NCBI RefSeq assembly: GCF_016125955.1
Contig: NZ_JADEVE010000336.1
Span: forward strand, 62,001 to 126,000
Length of the DNA stretch: 64,000 nt
Direction of reading: 5' to 3'
Source: Acetomicrobium sp. S15 = DSM 107314
GTDB lineage: Bacteria > Synergistota > Synergistia > Synergistales > Thermosynergistaceae
The translations under genes were made by a program, and so were the position numbers. Below the pieces are notes generated by a model. The model was not told the origin of the DNA, searched no databases, and saw only the letters and a program-made list of their open reading frames with translations. Shown in pieces: positions 43,065-51,867 of the stretch. Within the stretch, counting starts at the first letter, position 1. Every line of letters begins with the position of its first letter.

Positions 43065-43098
43065 TTGGGATTTGGTGGAATATTGTGGAAGAAAGTGG
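43065..43098 (+). promoter_or_regulatory. MraZ operator: tandem GTGG repeats at 10-bp spacing
   Basis: GTGG occurs at 43075, 43085 and 43095, with TTGG at 43065, all exactly 10 bp apart, immediately before mraZ. MraZ is known to bind direct repeats of a (G)TGG core spaced one helical turn apart and to repress its own dcw operon. A TTGACC at 43055-43060 is a possible -35 box, so the repeats would cover the promoter. The start site is not certain. Confidence 0.75.
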
Positions 43099-43104
43099 CA
43101 TAAT

Positions 43105-43536
43105 ATGGCTATGCTGATAGGATCTTATGAACATCGCCTGGAAAGCAAGGGTCGTCTTGTCTTACCAGCTCGCTTTCGCGAAGATCTGGGCGATAATCTC
43201 GTGGCCTCTATCGGCATAGAACATTGTATCGCCGTATATTCTTTGGACCGCTGGTCAGAACTTTTCGAAAAACTCAAATCGCTGTCGTATTCAAAAGAGC
43301 GAAGCAGGGCTTTTTTGCGGCTTTTCCTGGCGATGGCCCACGAGATATCGGTGGATCCCACTGGCAGGGTTCTGATACCGCAGCCGCTCCGGGATCATGC
43401 GTCTTTGAAAAACAGGGTTTGCATAACCGGGGTTGGCGATCACCTTGAGATATGGGATTACGACCTGTGGGAGGAGTATAGATCCCGTGCGCTGAGCGAC
43501 TTTCCTCGAATAGTTGAGGAGGTGGGCGGGTATTGA
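43105..43536 (+). CDS. mraZ: transcriptional regulator MraZ
   Basis: A 143-residue protein with two MraZ/AbrB-like repeats: LIGSYEHRLESKGRLVLPARFRE at the start (seen as SKGRLVLPARFRE) and DPTGRVLIPQPLRDHASL near residue 88. MraZ forms a ring that binds tandem repeats ahead of the dcw cluster and represses it. ATG 43105 is chosen; ATG 43111 (MLIGSYEH) agrees slightly better with other family starts. It overlaps rsmH by 4 bases. Confidence 0.94.
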   Translation: MAMLIGSYEHRLESKGRLVLPARFREDLGDNLVASIGIEHCIAVYSLDRWSELFEKLKSLSYSKERSRAFLRLFLAMAHEISVDPTGRVLIPQPLRDHASLKNRVCITGVGDHLEIWDYDLWEEYRSRALSDFPRIVEEVGGY

Positions 43537-44438
43537 CCGACCACGTTCCGGTGCTGCTGGAAGAGGTCATAGCTCTTCTTTCAAAACATCCACACCTCAA
43601 GCGTGTGGTAGATGCCACGGTGGGGCTGGGCGGCTACGCCGAGGCCATACTCTCTCGTTTTCCCGAAGCTTTTCTTCTGGGCATCGATCGAGACGAAGAG
43701 GCTCTCGCCATAGCGAAAGACAAGCTTTCTCGCTTCGAGGGTCATTTTTGCCTCGTGCAAGGTGATTTCGCCGAGATCGCTTCGCACTTAAAGGTTAAGG
43801 GATGGGACAGAGTTGACGCTATAGTGTCGGATTTGGGCGTTTCTTCGTTGCAGCTCGATCGTCCAGAGCGCGGATTTTCCTTCGACAGAGAAGGCCCTTT
43901 GGACATGCGCATGTCCCCATCTGAGAACGTCACTACCGCAGCTCAACTCATCAATGAACTATCCGAAGATGAACTCGCCAGAATTTTCATCGAATATGGA
44001 GAGGAAAGATTCGGGAAGAGGATGGCTCGGGCCATAGTGCGCTGGAGGAGTAGTAAAGGTCCAATAACCACTACCAAAACCTTGGTGGAGGTTATCAGGT
44101 CCTCTCTTCCTGCACCGTTGCAACGCAAACTTGGACGACATCCTGCTCGTCGCGTCTTTCAGGCGTTGCGCATCGCGGTAAACGGCGAGCTCGAAGCGTT
44201 GAAGGCTATGTTGAAAAGTTCTTGCAGTGCGCTATACCCAAGCGGACTCATTATAGTAGTGAGTTACCATTCCTTGGAGGATCGCATTGTAAAGAGGCAC
44301 TTTTTAATGTGGCAGCACGAAAACCTGGGCAAGGTCATTTTCAAAGGCCCGTTGACGCCAAGCGCTGAGGAAATAGAGAAGAATCGCAGAGCGAGGAGCG
44401 CGAAACTCAGGGCGTTTCAATTGACTTCAGATCCTTAG
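43533..44438 (+). CDS. rsmH: 16S rRNA (cytosine1402-N4)-methyltransferase RsmH (MraW)
   Basis: A 301-residue methyltransferase with HVPVLLEEVIALL at the start, VVDATVGLGGYAEAIL (SAM binding), DLGVSSLQLDRPERGFSF near residue 107 and SYHSLEDRIVKRHF near residue 250. It methylates C1402 of 16S rRNA. The TTG start at 43533 overlaps the mraZ stop (TTGA). It follows mraZ in nearly all dcw clusters. Confidence 0.95.
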   Translation: MTDHVPVLLEEVIALLSKHPHLKRVVDATVGLGGYAEAILSRFPEAFLLGIDRDEEALAIAKDKLSRFEGHFCLVQGDFAEIASHLKVKGWDRVDAIVSDLGVSSLQLDRPERGFSFDREGPLDMRMSPSENVTTAAQLINELSEDELARIFIEYGEERFGKRMARAIVRWRSSKGPITTTKTLVEVIRSSLPAPLQRKLGRHPARRVFQALRIAVNGELEALKAMLKSSCSALYPSGLIIVVSYHSLEDRIVKRHFLMWQHENLGKVIFKGPLTPSAEEIEKNRRARSAKLRAFQLTSDP

Positions 44439-44456
44439 CCGGAGGAGAGAAGAAAA

Positions 44457-44867
44457 ATGGAAGGCTCTATCGGTTCCGAGGAAAGAAGAAGTCGCTGGGA
44501 TCTGCGTAAGGTTAAATGGGGAGTAGCAGCATTGGTCTTTTTATACGCCGCGCTGCTCTTGGGCTTAGGGGGATTGCGACTCTATGCCATGCACCTGGGA
44601 TTTCAACTCGTTTCCCTCGAGAGGGAGATAGATCTCCTCTCGAGGGAGGACCTCAGGCTGGCGAATGAATTGGTTTACCTCATGTCTCCCGATCGCATTC
44701 ATCGCTACGCCTGCGAAAAGCTCAAGATGACGCATGCGAATTCTCTCTACGTAGTTGTCGTGCCGAGCGTCGTATATCCACTCCCGGAGAACGAGGCCTC
44801 TATTTTTGCGAAAGGTGAAGGTAAGGGCGCCGCCGGTTTTACGGCGAGGGCCAACGCCGAGGATTGA
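44457..44867 (+). CDS. ftsL: FtsL-like cell division protein
   Basis: A 136-residue bitopic protein with a cytoplasmic N-terminus, one membrane helix (about 23-42) and a short coiled coil (about 50-75, LEREIDLLSREDLRLANEL) that ends in the SPDRIHRYACEKLKM segment, a pattern shared by FtsL proteins. FtsL joins FtsB and FtsQ to activate FtsWI. Sequence identity in this family is low, so the assignment rests on topology and on its place between rsmH and ftsI. The Gly/Ala-rich tail is not conserved. Confidence 0.75.
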   Translation: MEGSIGSEERRSRWDLRKVKWGVAALVFLYAALLLGLGGLRLYAMHLGFQLVSLEREIDLLSREDLRLANELVYLMSPDRIHRYACEKLKMTHANSLYVVVVPSVVYPLPENEASIFAKGEGKGAAGFTARANAED

Positions 44868-44891
44868 AGACTCCCGCGGAGGTATGATGAT

Positions 44892-46541
44892 GTGAGGGAG
44901 AGGCTACCTTGGCTATTAATTGGCCTATTTTTTGTTCTCGTGGGCTGGCGCATAGTAAACGTGCAACTCTTGCCAGACCCTAGGGTGGTAGCTCAGGCCG
45001 ACCAACAGTACTGGGCACAGGTATCGATAAGCACGGGACGTGGAACCATCGAAGACCGAAATGGCTTTCCGTTGGCCATTTCTGCTCCGTCAATTAGTCT
45101 TTTTATAGATCCTCTATATTGGAACCCGAGCAGGGCGAACGAACTTTCATCGCTTTTAGCGCCAGAAGAAATAAGAGAGATCTCAAGGCCTTTGGAGGGG
45201 CGCTTCCGGTGGCTCGCCCGCAAATTGGAGCCGGAAAAGGCCGATAAAATTATGCGCTTATCACTTCCCGGGATCTTTGCGATAAAAGAAATGAAACGCA
45301 CGTACTCAGGCGGCAAATTGGCGGCCCATGTGGTGGGTTTCGTGGACATTGATGATAGAGGGTTGGCTGGTATAGAATACGAATGGGATCGTGTGCTTTA
45401 CTCTCCGCCCCAGGCCAAAGTCCTCTTGCGCAATGCTGCTGGCAATCTTTTGGATGTACTGCCGTCTCATTTGATGTCGCATGGAAGGGGTAGCGTGCAG
45501 GTGACCATAGATGCCAGGATCCAATATATAGTTTCAAGGCATCTGGCCAGAGGGGCGGAGCGCCACAAGGCCCAATGGGGAACAGTCATATGTATGGATC
45601 CACGGGATGGAGCTATATTGGCTATGGCCAGTTGGCCCACTTTCGATCCAAACAATCGAAAGGAGTTGGCCTTCCCTGAACTGACCCGCAATAATGCCAT
45701 CAACAGGGTGTACGAACCCGGCTCGACGTTTAAACCGGTAGTGATGAGCTTAGCCCTGGAACAGGGATATGTGTCGTCGAAGAGGGAGTTTCACTGCCGA
45801 GGAGAGGTCAAAGTGGCTGACGGTATGATACGCGACATTCACAGGGGTGGTCATGGCAAACTAACGCCGTTGGACATCATAGTGAAATCCTGCAACGTCG
45901 GTATGGCTCAGGTCGGCATCATACTTCCATCCAGAGAGACATATTCTTGCCTGAAAGAGTGGGGCTTCGGCATCCCTACTGGCATAGAGCTTGGGGGGGA
46001 AGAAGGTGGGTTAATCAACCCGCCCGAAACGTGGCGAGGTGTGACGCCGGCCAACATAGCTATCGGTCAAGGGGTTGCCATAACGCCTTTACAGTTAGTG
46101 AGGGCTTTTTCTGCTATCGCAAACGGAGGAGTGCTTTTGCGTCCTTATCTCGTAGAGCGTGCCTTCGACGCCAGGGGACGTTTGGTTCATGAGGGCAAGA
46201 GGGAAGCTTTAGCGCGTGTTTTGTCGCCTGGCACAGCGAGTTGGATGCGAGGAGCGCTCCGTAATGTGGTGCTCAATGGAACAGGCGTGAGGGCGAACTC
46301 GTCCCTCGTCGAGGTGGCAGGCAAAACAGGCACCGCTCAGGTAGCCAAGGGCGGTTTATACGAGAAAGGACGGCACGTGGCATCGTTTGCGGGCTTCTGG
46401 CCCTTCGAGGATCCGCGCTTCGTCATGATTGTAGTTATAGGAGATCCGAAAGAAGGAGGATATCAAGGGGGCGAGGTGGCAGCCCCCATTTTTAGGGATA
46501 TCGTCGATGAAATTACTGCGAGCCGATTGGAGCAAACATAA
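44892..46541 (+). CDS. ftsI: FtsI-type penicillin-binding protein (septal transpeptidase)
   Basis: A 549-residue class B penicillin-binding protein. One N-terminal membrane helix (about 5-22) is followed by the pedestal domain (about 40-190) and the transpeptidase domain. Catalytic motifs are S278-T-F-K, SCN at 333-335 and K478-T-G-T. The GTG start has GGAGG at 44878-44882. It crosslinks septal peptidoglycan together with FtsW. There are no PASTA domains. Confidence 0.95.
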   Translation: MRERLPWLLIGLFFVLVGWRIVNVQLLPDPRVVAQADQQYWAQVSISTGRGTIEDRNGFPLAISAPSISLFIDPLYWNPSRANELSSLLAPEEIREISRPLEGRFRWLARKLEPEKADKIMRLSLPGIFAIKEMKRTYSGGKLAAHVVGFVDIDDRGLAGIEYEWDRVLYSPPQAKVLLRNAAGNLLDVLPSHLMSHGRGSVQVTIDARIQYIVSRHLARGAERHKAQWGTVICMDPRDGAILAMASWPTFDPNNRKELAFPELTRNNAINRVYEPGSTFKPVVMSLALEQGYVSSKREFHCRGEVKVADGMIRDIHRGGHGKLTPLDIIVKSCNVGMAQVGIILPSRETYSCLKEWGFGIPTGIELGGEEGGLINPPETWRGVTPANIAIGQGVAITPLQLVRAFSAIANGGVLLRPYLVERAFDARGRLVHEGKREALARVLSPGTASWMRGALRNVVLNGTGVRANSSLVEVAGKTGTAQVAKGGLYEKGRHVASFAGFWPFEDPRFVMIVVIGDPKEGGYQGGEVAAPIFRDIVDEITASRLEQT

Positions 46542-46591
46542 CTGCGGGAATGGACAAGTGTAAGACAAAATGCACAAAACGGAGGATAAAT

Positions 46592-48148
46592 ATGGAGAGC
46601 CATAATCTTACGATAAACGAAACGCATGTATCGGCTGATAGCGGCAAAGCTATATTCCCGTTGCGCAAGTTATGCATGGAGCTCGACGAACGGAAGGCCC
46701 CTTTTCGCCTTGTAGGGAACGACAGCGATGTATTCGTAATCGACACCTTCAGCGATAGCCGAAGGCCCATCAAGGGTGGGCTTTTTTGCTGCGTTAAGGG
46801 AGAGCATCTCGATGGGCACTTATACGCTAAAGACGCCGTCCGTGCCGGAGCCACTGCCCTTCTTTGTGAGAGGGAGTTGCCGGATATCGACGTACCTCAA
46901 CTTGTAGTCTCTGATGCCAGGAGGGTTATGGGGCTCTGCGCTGCCATCATCCACGGTTATCCAGCGGAGAAACTCGTGATGCTGGGAGTGACCGGCACCA
47001 ACGGCAAGAGCACCACCACTATCTTGATAAGGAGCTTTTTGGAAAGCAGAGGCATCCGCTGTGGGCTTTTGGGGACAATCTTTTACAGCGACGGCGAAGA
47101 CGAGCCGGCCGATCGCACTACGCCAGAAGGACCGGAAATCCAGCGTTGGCTGAGCAAGATGGTCAAGAAAGGATGCAAGGCGTGCGCCATGGAAGCCTCT
47201 TCTCATGGGCTACAGCAAGGAAGACTGGAGGGTTGCCATTTCGACGGAGCGGCCTTCACGAACTTGACGCCTGAACACTTGGATTATCATGGAGATATGG
47301 AGAGTTACTTTAGAGCAAAATCACTATTGTTCGAGCGATACATGAAAGAAGATTGGCGCGGGGCATCGAACGCCGATGACCCTTATGGCAAAAGGTTGCT
47401 TTCTCGTTATCCGGATCGCCTCCTGCCATATAGTTTAAAAGGCCCAATCGAAGGCGGAGTATGGGGGTCGGTCAAGGGGGCAAGTTTTGATCGATTGACC
47501 ATGGACATCTTTCTGCCGAGTGGCGAGTCGCTCATTGAGGTTCATATTCCCATGATAGGCCTCTATAACGCGTATAATGTGCTGGCCGCTGTGACGATGG
47601 GGTGGTCGCTCGACATTCCTCTTTGCGATATGAAGAAAGTCTTAGAGAATGCCCCTCTCGTTCCTGGCAGGATGGAGCGATATGTTTTTCCAAACGGTCC
47701 TTGCTGCGTCATCGACTACGCTCATACTCCTGATGCGCTGGAAAATGTGTTAAAAGCTCTGAAAGAGGTCAGCCGTGGGAGGCTTATAGCAGTCTTCGGC
47801 GCCGGAGGCGAGCGATTTGCTGAAAATCGCCCGAAGATGGGGGAAGTGGCAGCCCGGTTGGCGGATTTTATAATGGTAACTATGGATAATCCGAGGAGCG
47901 AAGATCCCAACTCGATAGCTGAACAAATTGTAACGGGCATTCGCGCCAGCGGATACAATACTCCCTATGAGGTAATCTTGAACCGAACAGAAGCCGTCTG
48001 TACGGCATTGGACATGGCAAACGAAGGGGATGTGGTCCTGCTCGCGGGCAAGGGCCCAGAGCAGTATATTATAATCGGCAAGGAGCGCATTCCCTATAGT
48101 GATTTGGAGGCCGTTAAATCATGGGCAAGGAAGAGGAATCTGAATTAG
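46592..48148 (+). CDS. murE: UDP-N-acetylmuramoyl-tripeptide synthetase MurE (DAP type)
   Basis: A 518-residue Mur ligase with VTGTNGKSTTT (ATP loop, near residue 133), MEASSHGLQQGR, NLTPEHLDYHGDME and the DNPRSEDP motif near residue 430. DNPR is the motif of MurE enzymes that add meso-diaminopimelate rather than lysine. ATG 46592 is chosen because GGAGG at 46581-46585 precedes it; an in-frame ATG at 46550 lacks a good binding site. The start of murF overlaps its end by 28 bases. Confidence 0.95.
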   Translation: MESHNLTINETHVSADSGKAIFPLRKLCMELDERKAPFRLVGNDSDVFVIDTFSDSRRPIKGGLFCCVKGEHLDGHLYAKDAVRAGATALLCERELPDIDVPQLVVSDARRVMGLCAAIIHGYPAEKLVMLGVTGTNGKSTTTILIRSFLESRGIRCGLLGTIFYSDGEDEPADRTTPEGPEIQRWLSKMVKKGCKACAMEASSHGLQQGRLEGCHFDGAAFTNLTPEHLDYHGDMESYFRAKSLLFERYMKEDWRGASNADDPYGKRLLSRYPDRLLPYSLKGPIEGGVWGSVKGASFDRLTMDIFLPSGESLIEVHIPMIGLYNAYNVLAAVTMGWSLDIPLCDMKKVLENAPLVPGRMERYVFPNGPCCVIDYAHTPDALENVLKALKEVSRGRLIAVFGAGGERFAENRPKMGEVAARLADFIMVTMDNPRSEDPNSIAEQIVTGIRASGYNTPYEVILNRTEAVCTALDMANEGDVVLLAGKGPEQYIIIGKERIPYSDLEAVKSWARKRNLN

Positions 48149-49563
48149 AACACGATCGAGGGCGCCCACGTTTAGGTGAAGTTGCCAAAGCGGTAACGGC
48201 TCGCCTTTGGGGGCCAGACATCGCTTTGCCCGCTTTTTGTGCGGATAGCCGCGAGATTCGCCCGGGCAATGGTTTTGTGGCCTTGCCCGGGAAGAGAAAG
48301 GACGGGCACGCCTTTATAGAAGAGGCCTTGAAGAAGGGGGCCAAAGCGGTCGTAGCGCGCTTGGAAGATGCGGATAAGCTCTCAGGCGATTATCCCAACG
48401 TGGCCTTCCTCGGCGTTGCAGATACGTTGGAAGCGCTCGTGGAGATGGCAAGATTTTATCTGCGTTGGGTGAGGCCGAAAGAAGTAATAGCAATAACCGG
48501 CAGCGTGGGAAAGACCACGACGAAAAAGCTCTTGAGTCAAGCCTTGTCTGTGCAATTTAAGGTATGCGCATCGGAGAAGAGCTATAACACGCTCATAGGA
48601 TGCTCATTGGCCATACTTTCCATGGAAAGCGACGCAGATATCTTGGTCTTAGAGATGGGCACGAACGCGCCTGGCGAGATAGCGATGCTCGTGAAATTCT
48701 TTCCGCCCACCCTCGGCATTATTACAGAAATTGCTCCATCTCATCTCGAAGGGCTTGGAAGCATCGAGGGTGTCCTGCAAGCTAAGTTGGAGTTGCTCGG
48801 ATCCGGCAGGCTTTCAGTTTTGTCTTATAATTTTGATAATACTACACTTCGTAGCGCCTTGAAGGCCGCAAACAAAACCTTGAACTTCATCTCGGTGGGA
48901 TATGAACACGGCTCTGCCTGGCGCATCCTGTCCTCGAAAGTCTTCATCGACGACAGAGGTCCACGTCTTAACCTCCTCTTGGAACACGGAGGCAAGACGT
49001 TCGTTCTGGAAAGTGCCCTGTGGGAGAGACAATATTCCTATGCGCTCGCCTTTGCCTTGGCGGCCTCTTACCACTGTGGTGTTCCTGCTGAAGCCGCTAT
49101 AGCTGCAATTGAGGAGGTTTTGCCCGAAAAGGGCAGAGGGCACACATGGATGGGTCCCCATGGGGCCTGGATCATAGACGAGTCTTATAATGCAAACCCC
49201 GCCTCTATGATCGCCTCTATCGACAGCGCGTCACTCCTTCCTTGCAAAGGGACGCGCTGGGCCCTTCTCGGGGGGATGAAGGAACTCGGGGGGGAAAGCG
49301 ACTTATGGCATAGAAGTGTAGTCGAAAGGTTGCGCTCCTTCGGCAAGGCGCTTTTGTTAGGAGAGGAATGGAAGGGCACGTTAGCAGATGAAGATGATCG
49401 TTTCAGACTCGTATCGAGCATAGAAGAAGGATGTGCCATACTTGACGCCTCTTTGAAGCCCGGTGATTTGCTTTTGGTAAAGGGATCGAGGGCGTATGGC
49501 CTGGAAGAGGCGTTGAAAAGCTGGGAGGAGAGGGAATGCTGCTCTCTGGCGTGGCAATCGTAA
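48121..49563 (+). CDS. murF: UDP-N-acetylmuramoyl-tripeptide--D-alanyl-D-alanine ligase MurF
   Basis: A 480-residue Mur ligase with ITGSVGKTTTKKLL near residue 123, EMGTNAPGEIAMLV near 178 and DESYNANPASMIASI near 345. It adds D-Ala-D-Ala to complete the UDP-MurNAc pentapeptide. The gene starts within murE and overlaps mraY by 28 bases. The D-Ala-D-Ala ligase gene (ddl) is not in this cluster. Confidence 0.95.
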   Translation: MGKEEESELEHDRGRPRLGEVAKAVTARLWGPDIALPAFCADSREIRPGNGFVALPGKRKDGHAFIEEALKKGAKAVVARLEDADKLSGDYPNVAFLGVADTLEALVEMARFYLRWVRPKEVIAITGSVGKTTTKKLLSQALSVQFKVCASEKSYNTLIGCSLAILSMESDADILVLEMGTNAPGEIAMLVKFFPPTLGIITEIAPSHLEGLGSIEGVLQAKLELLGSGRLSVLSYNFDNTTLRSALKAANKTLNFISVGYEHGSAWRILSSKVFIDDRGPRLNLLLEHGGKTFVLESALWERQYSYALAFALAASYHCGVPAEAAIAAIEEVLPEKGRGHTWMGPHGAWIIDESYNANPASMIASIDSASLLPCKGTRWALLGGMKELGGESDLWHRSVVERLRSFGKALLLGEEWKGTLADEDDRFRLVSSIEEGCAILDASLKPGDLLLVKGSRAYGLEEALKSWEERECCSLAWQS

Positions 49564-50510
49564 CTGCGATCTCCGGCCTTTTTCTCCAAGAGATATGGAT
49601 ACGCTGTCTGCGTCGCCTGCGAATAGGCCAGGTGGCGAAGTGGTACGGCCCCCAAGGGCACACCGCAAAGACCGGCACACCTACTATGGGCGGCGTAGTT
49701 TTTCTGGCGCTTCCCCTCCTGGCTTTACTTCTCTCACCGAATGAAGATATTGCCGCAAAAGAATTGTTCAGTATATGGGGGTTGCCGTGGTTGGCTGCTG
49801 CTGTGGGTCTATTTGACGATCTGCTTAAATATATGCGCCGCTCAGGCGAAGGTTTAAGCAGTCTTCATAAGCTTTTATGGCAGGCAGCGGTGGTGCTCCC
49901 CTGGGCTATTTTTGTGTCGCTGAATATGAATATATTCCTCTGGCACGGATTGCGCCTACAGCCGCTTTTAGCGTGTCTCTTGCTGTCATTTTTGACGGTG
50001 GGTTTTTTGAACGCCGTGAATGTGACAGATGGGCTTGACGGTCTGGCAGCAGGCAGTGCCGCCATATCCTTCGCCGTCCTTTTATTCTGCTTCCGCGTTC
50101 CGCGCGTCATGCTCCCGGCCGTTGTAGGGCTTTGCGCCGCAGGATCGTTTTTGTGGCATAATGCCTATCCGGCAAAGGTCTTTATGGGAGACGTCGGAGC
50201 TCACTTTTTGGGCGGCCTGCTCATGAGCGCGACGATCCAAAGCGGTCCGATCTTCCTCATTGTACCGTTGGGATGGCTCTTCGGAGTGGAGGCGCTCTCC
50301 GTGATCGTCCAAATAATCTCGTTAAGGCTTTGGGGGCGGCGAATCTTTCGCATGAGCCCTCTGCACCATCACTTTGAGCTCTTAGGTTGGCGCGAGACGC
50401 ATATCGTGGCGCGGTTTTGGATATTTCACGCCTTGGGAATGGCTTTATTGTTTATGTTGGCGCACGCGCTCTTTGGCCCTTTTCCTGAAGTGCAGGGGGT
50501 GACACCATGA
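49536..50510 (+). CDS. mraY: phospho-N-acetylmuramoyl-pentapeptide transferase MraY
   Basis: A 324-residue protein with about ten membrane helices. HTAKTGTPTMGG near residue 46, LFDDLLKY near 92, NAVNVTDGLDGLAAGS near 160 and the late MSPLHHHFELLGW carry the Asp and His residues of the active site. It transfers phospho-MurNAc-pentapeptide to undecaprenyl phosphate, making lipid I at the inner membrane. It overlaps murD by 4 bases. Confidence 0.96.
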   Translation: MLLSGVAIVTAISGLFLQEIWIRCLRRLRIGQVAKWYGPQGHTAKTGTPTMGGVVFLALPLLALLLSPNEDIAAKELFSIWGLPWLAAAVGLFDDLLKYMRRSGEGLSSLHKLLWQAAVVLPWAIFVSLNMNIFLWHGLRLQPLLACLLLSFLTVGFLNAVNVTDGLDGLAAGSAAISFAVLLFCFRVPRVMLPAVVGLCAAGSFLWHNAYPAKVFMGDVGAHFLGGLLMSATIQSGPIFLIVPLGWLFGVEALSVIVQIISLRLWGRRIFRMSPLHHHFELLGWRETHIVARFWIFHALGMALLFMLAHALFGPFPEVQGVTP

Positions 50511-51847
50511 AGTGTTGTGAGCGCGTAACCGTGGTAGGCGGAGGAGTAAGCGGCACCACCCTCGCCCTTTTGGCCAAAAAGATAGGGCACCCCGTCTTCG
50601 TCTCAGAGAAAGACAAACTTTCTCCGGAGCGCAAGGACTTGCTCGCAAACGCTGGAATACCTTGGGAGGAGGGGCATTCAGAGCGTGCACTCCAAGCCGA
50701 CCTTATGCTTTTGAGCTCTGGCATTCCTCCCTATGCTCCTCTAGTGTTGGCAGCCCAGAAACAGGGCATAACAGTTATAGGAGAGGTGGACTTTGTGGCG
50801 CCTCATTTGAGGGGCAAGACGATAGGCGTAACCGGGAGCAATGGAAAGAGCACTACGACAGCGCTCCTCGGCTATCTTTTAGCCGCCTGCGATCTGAAAG
50901 TAGCCGTGGCTGGGAATATAGGCAACCCTTTGGCCGATTTTGCCTTTACTCCCTACGACTATATAGTCATCGAACTATCAAGCTTTCAGCTACACTGGTC
51001 CAAGGCATTCCATGCCGATCTCGCTATAGTGACCAACTTGAGACCTGACCATCTGAATTGGCATGGCAGCGCAGCCTCTTATTTTTGCTCCAAAGGGCAC
51101 CTCGTTGAGCTCAAAAAACCTTCGGCCTGGTTGATCTCACAGGCGGAGGCGTTGAATTTGCTTCCGCCTTGCGATTTAGAGCGCGCAACGTTCACTGTGC
51201 ATTCTGAAAGGGAGGGGGTAGACCTCCCTAACCGCATCATTTTGGGAGAAAGAACAGTCCTCTTGGAGAGGGGGGGGAAGAGGGCAGAATTGTTCGCTTT
51301 TCGTGATCTCGCCATTCTTGGGCACCATAACGTAGAAAATGCCGCCATGGCTATGGCCGCCGTCGCATTGTTAGGTGAGGACGTCTCGCGAGCGAGGGGA
51401 GCACTTGCCTCGTTTAAGGGATTGCCGCACAGGTGCGAAGAGGTGGCCCGCAAAGGGGGCGTGCTCTTCGTGAACGATTCAAAGGGCACCAACGTTGCCG
51501 CTGCTGTGACTGCATTGCAATCTCTCAACGGAAAGAAGATCGTGATTCTCGGAGGGCGCGGTAAGGGAGAAAGCTACGAATTGCTCGCCAAGGCAGTAGC
51601 TGAAGAGGCGAAAGCGGCGGTGCTATTAGGAGAAGAGAGAGAAGAGATAGGCAAGGCACTGAGAGGTGTTGGCTTTACAGCCTTTTGCTTTGTTTCCGAT
51701 ATGGAAGAGGCGGTCAAATATGCCTATAACATCGCCAGACCAGGCGATGTGGTACTCTTGTCGCCGGCTTGCACAAGTTGGGATATGTACAGCAATTTCG
51801 AGGAAAGGGGCAATCATTTTAAGCGGTTGGTGAGCGAGTTGGCTTGA
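50507..51847 (+). CDS. murD: UDP-N-acetylmuramoylalanine--D-glutamate ligase MurD
   Basis: A 446-residue Mur ligase with an N-terminal Rossmann-like domain (VVGGGVSGTTLALLAKK), the ATP loop VTGSNGKSTTTALLG near residue 112, NLRPDHLNWHGSA and VNDSKGTNVAAAV near 326. It adds D-glutamate to UDP-MurNAc-L-Ala. The ATG overlaps the mraY stop. FtsW follows 20 bases after its stop. Confidence 0.95.
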   Translation: MKCCERVTVVGGGVSGTTLALLAKKIGHPVFVSEKDKLSPERKDLLANAGIPWEEGHSERALQADLMLLSSGIPPYAPLVLAAQKQGITVIGEVDFVAPHLRGKTIGVTGSNGKSTTTALLGYLLAACDLKVAVAGNIGNPLADFAFTPYDYIVIELSSFQLHWSKAFHADLAIVTNLRPDHLNWHGSAASYFCSKGHLVELKKPSAWLISQAEALNLLPPCDLERATFTVHSEREGVDLPNRIILGERTVLLERGGKRAELFAFRDLAILGHHNVENAAMAMAAVALLGEDVSRARGALASFKGLPHRCEEVARKGGVLFVNDSKGTNVAAAVTALQSLNGKKIVILGGRGKGESYELLAKAVAEEAKAAVLLGEEREEIGKALRGVGFTAFCFVSDMEEAVKYAYNIARPGDVVLLSPACTSWDMYSNFEERGNHFKRLVSELA

Positions 51848-51867
51848 AAACTCGAGGAGGCCCGGCG

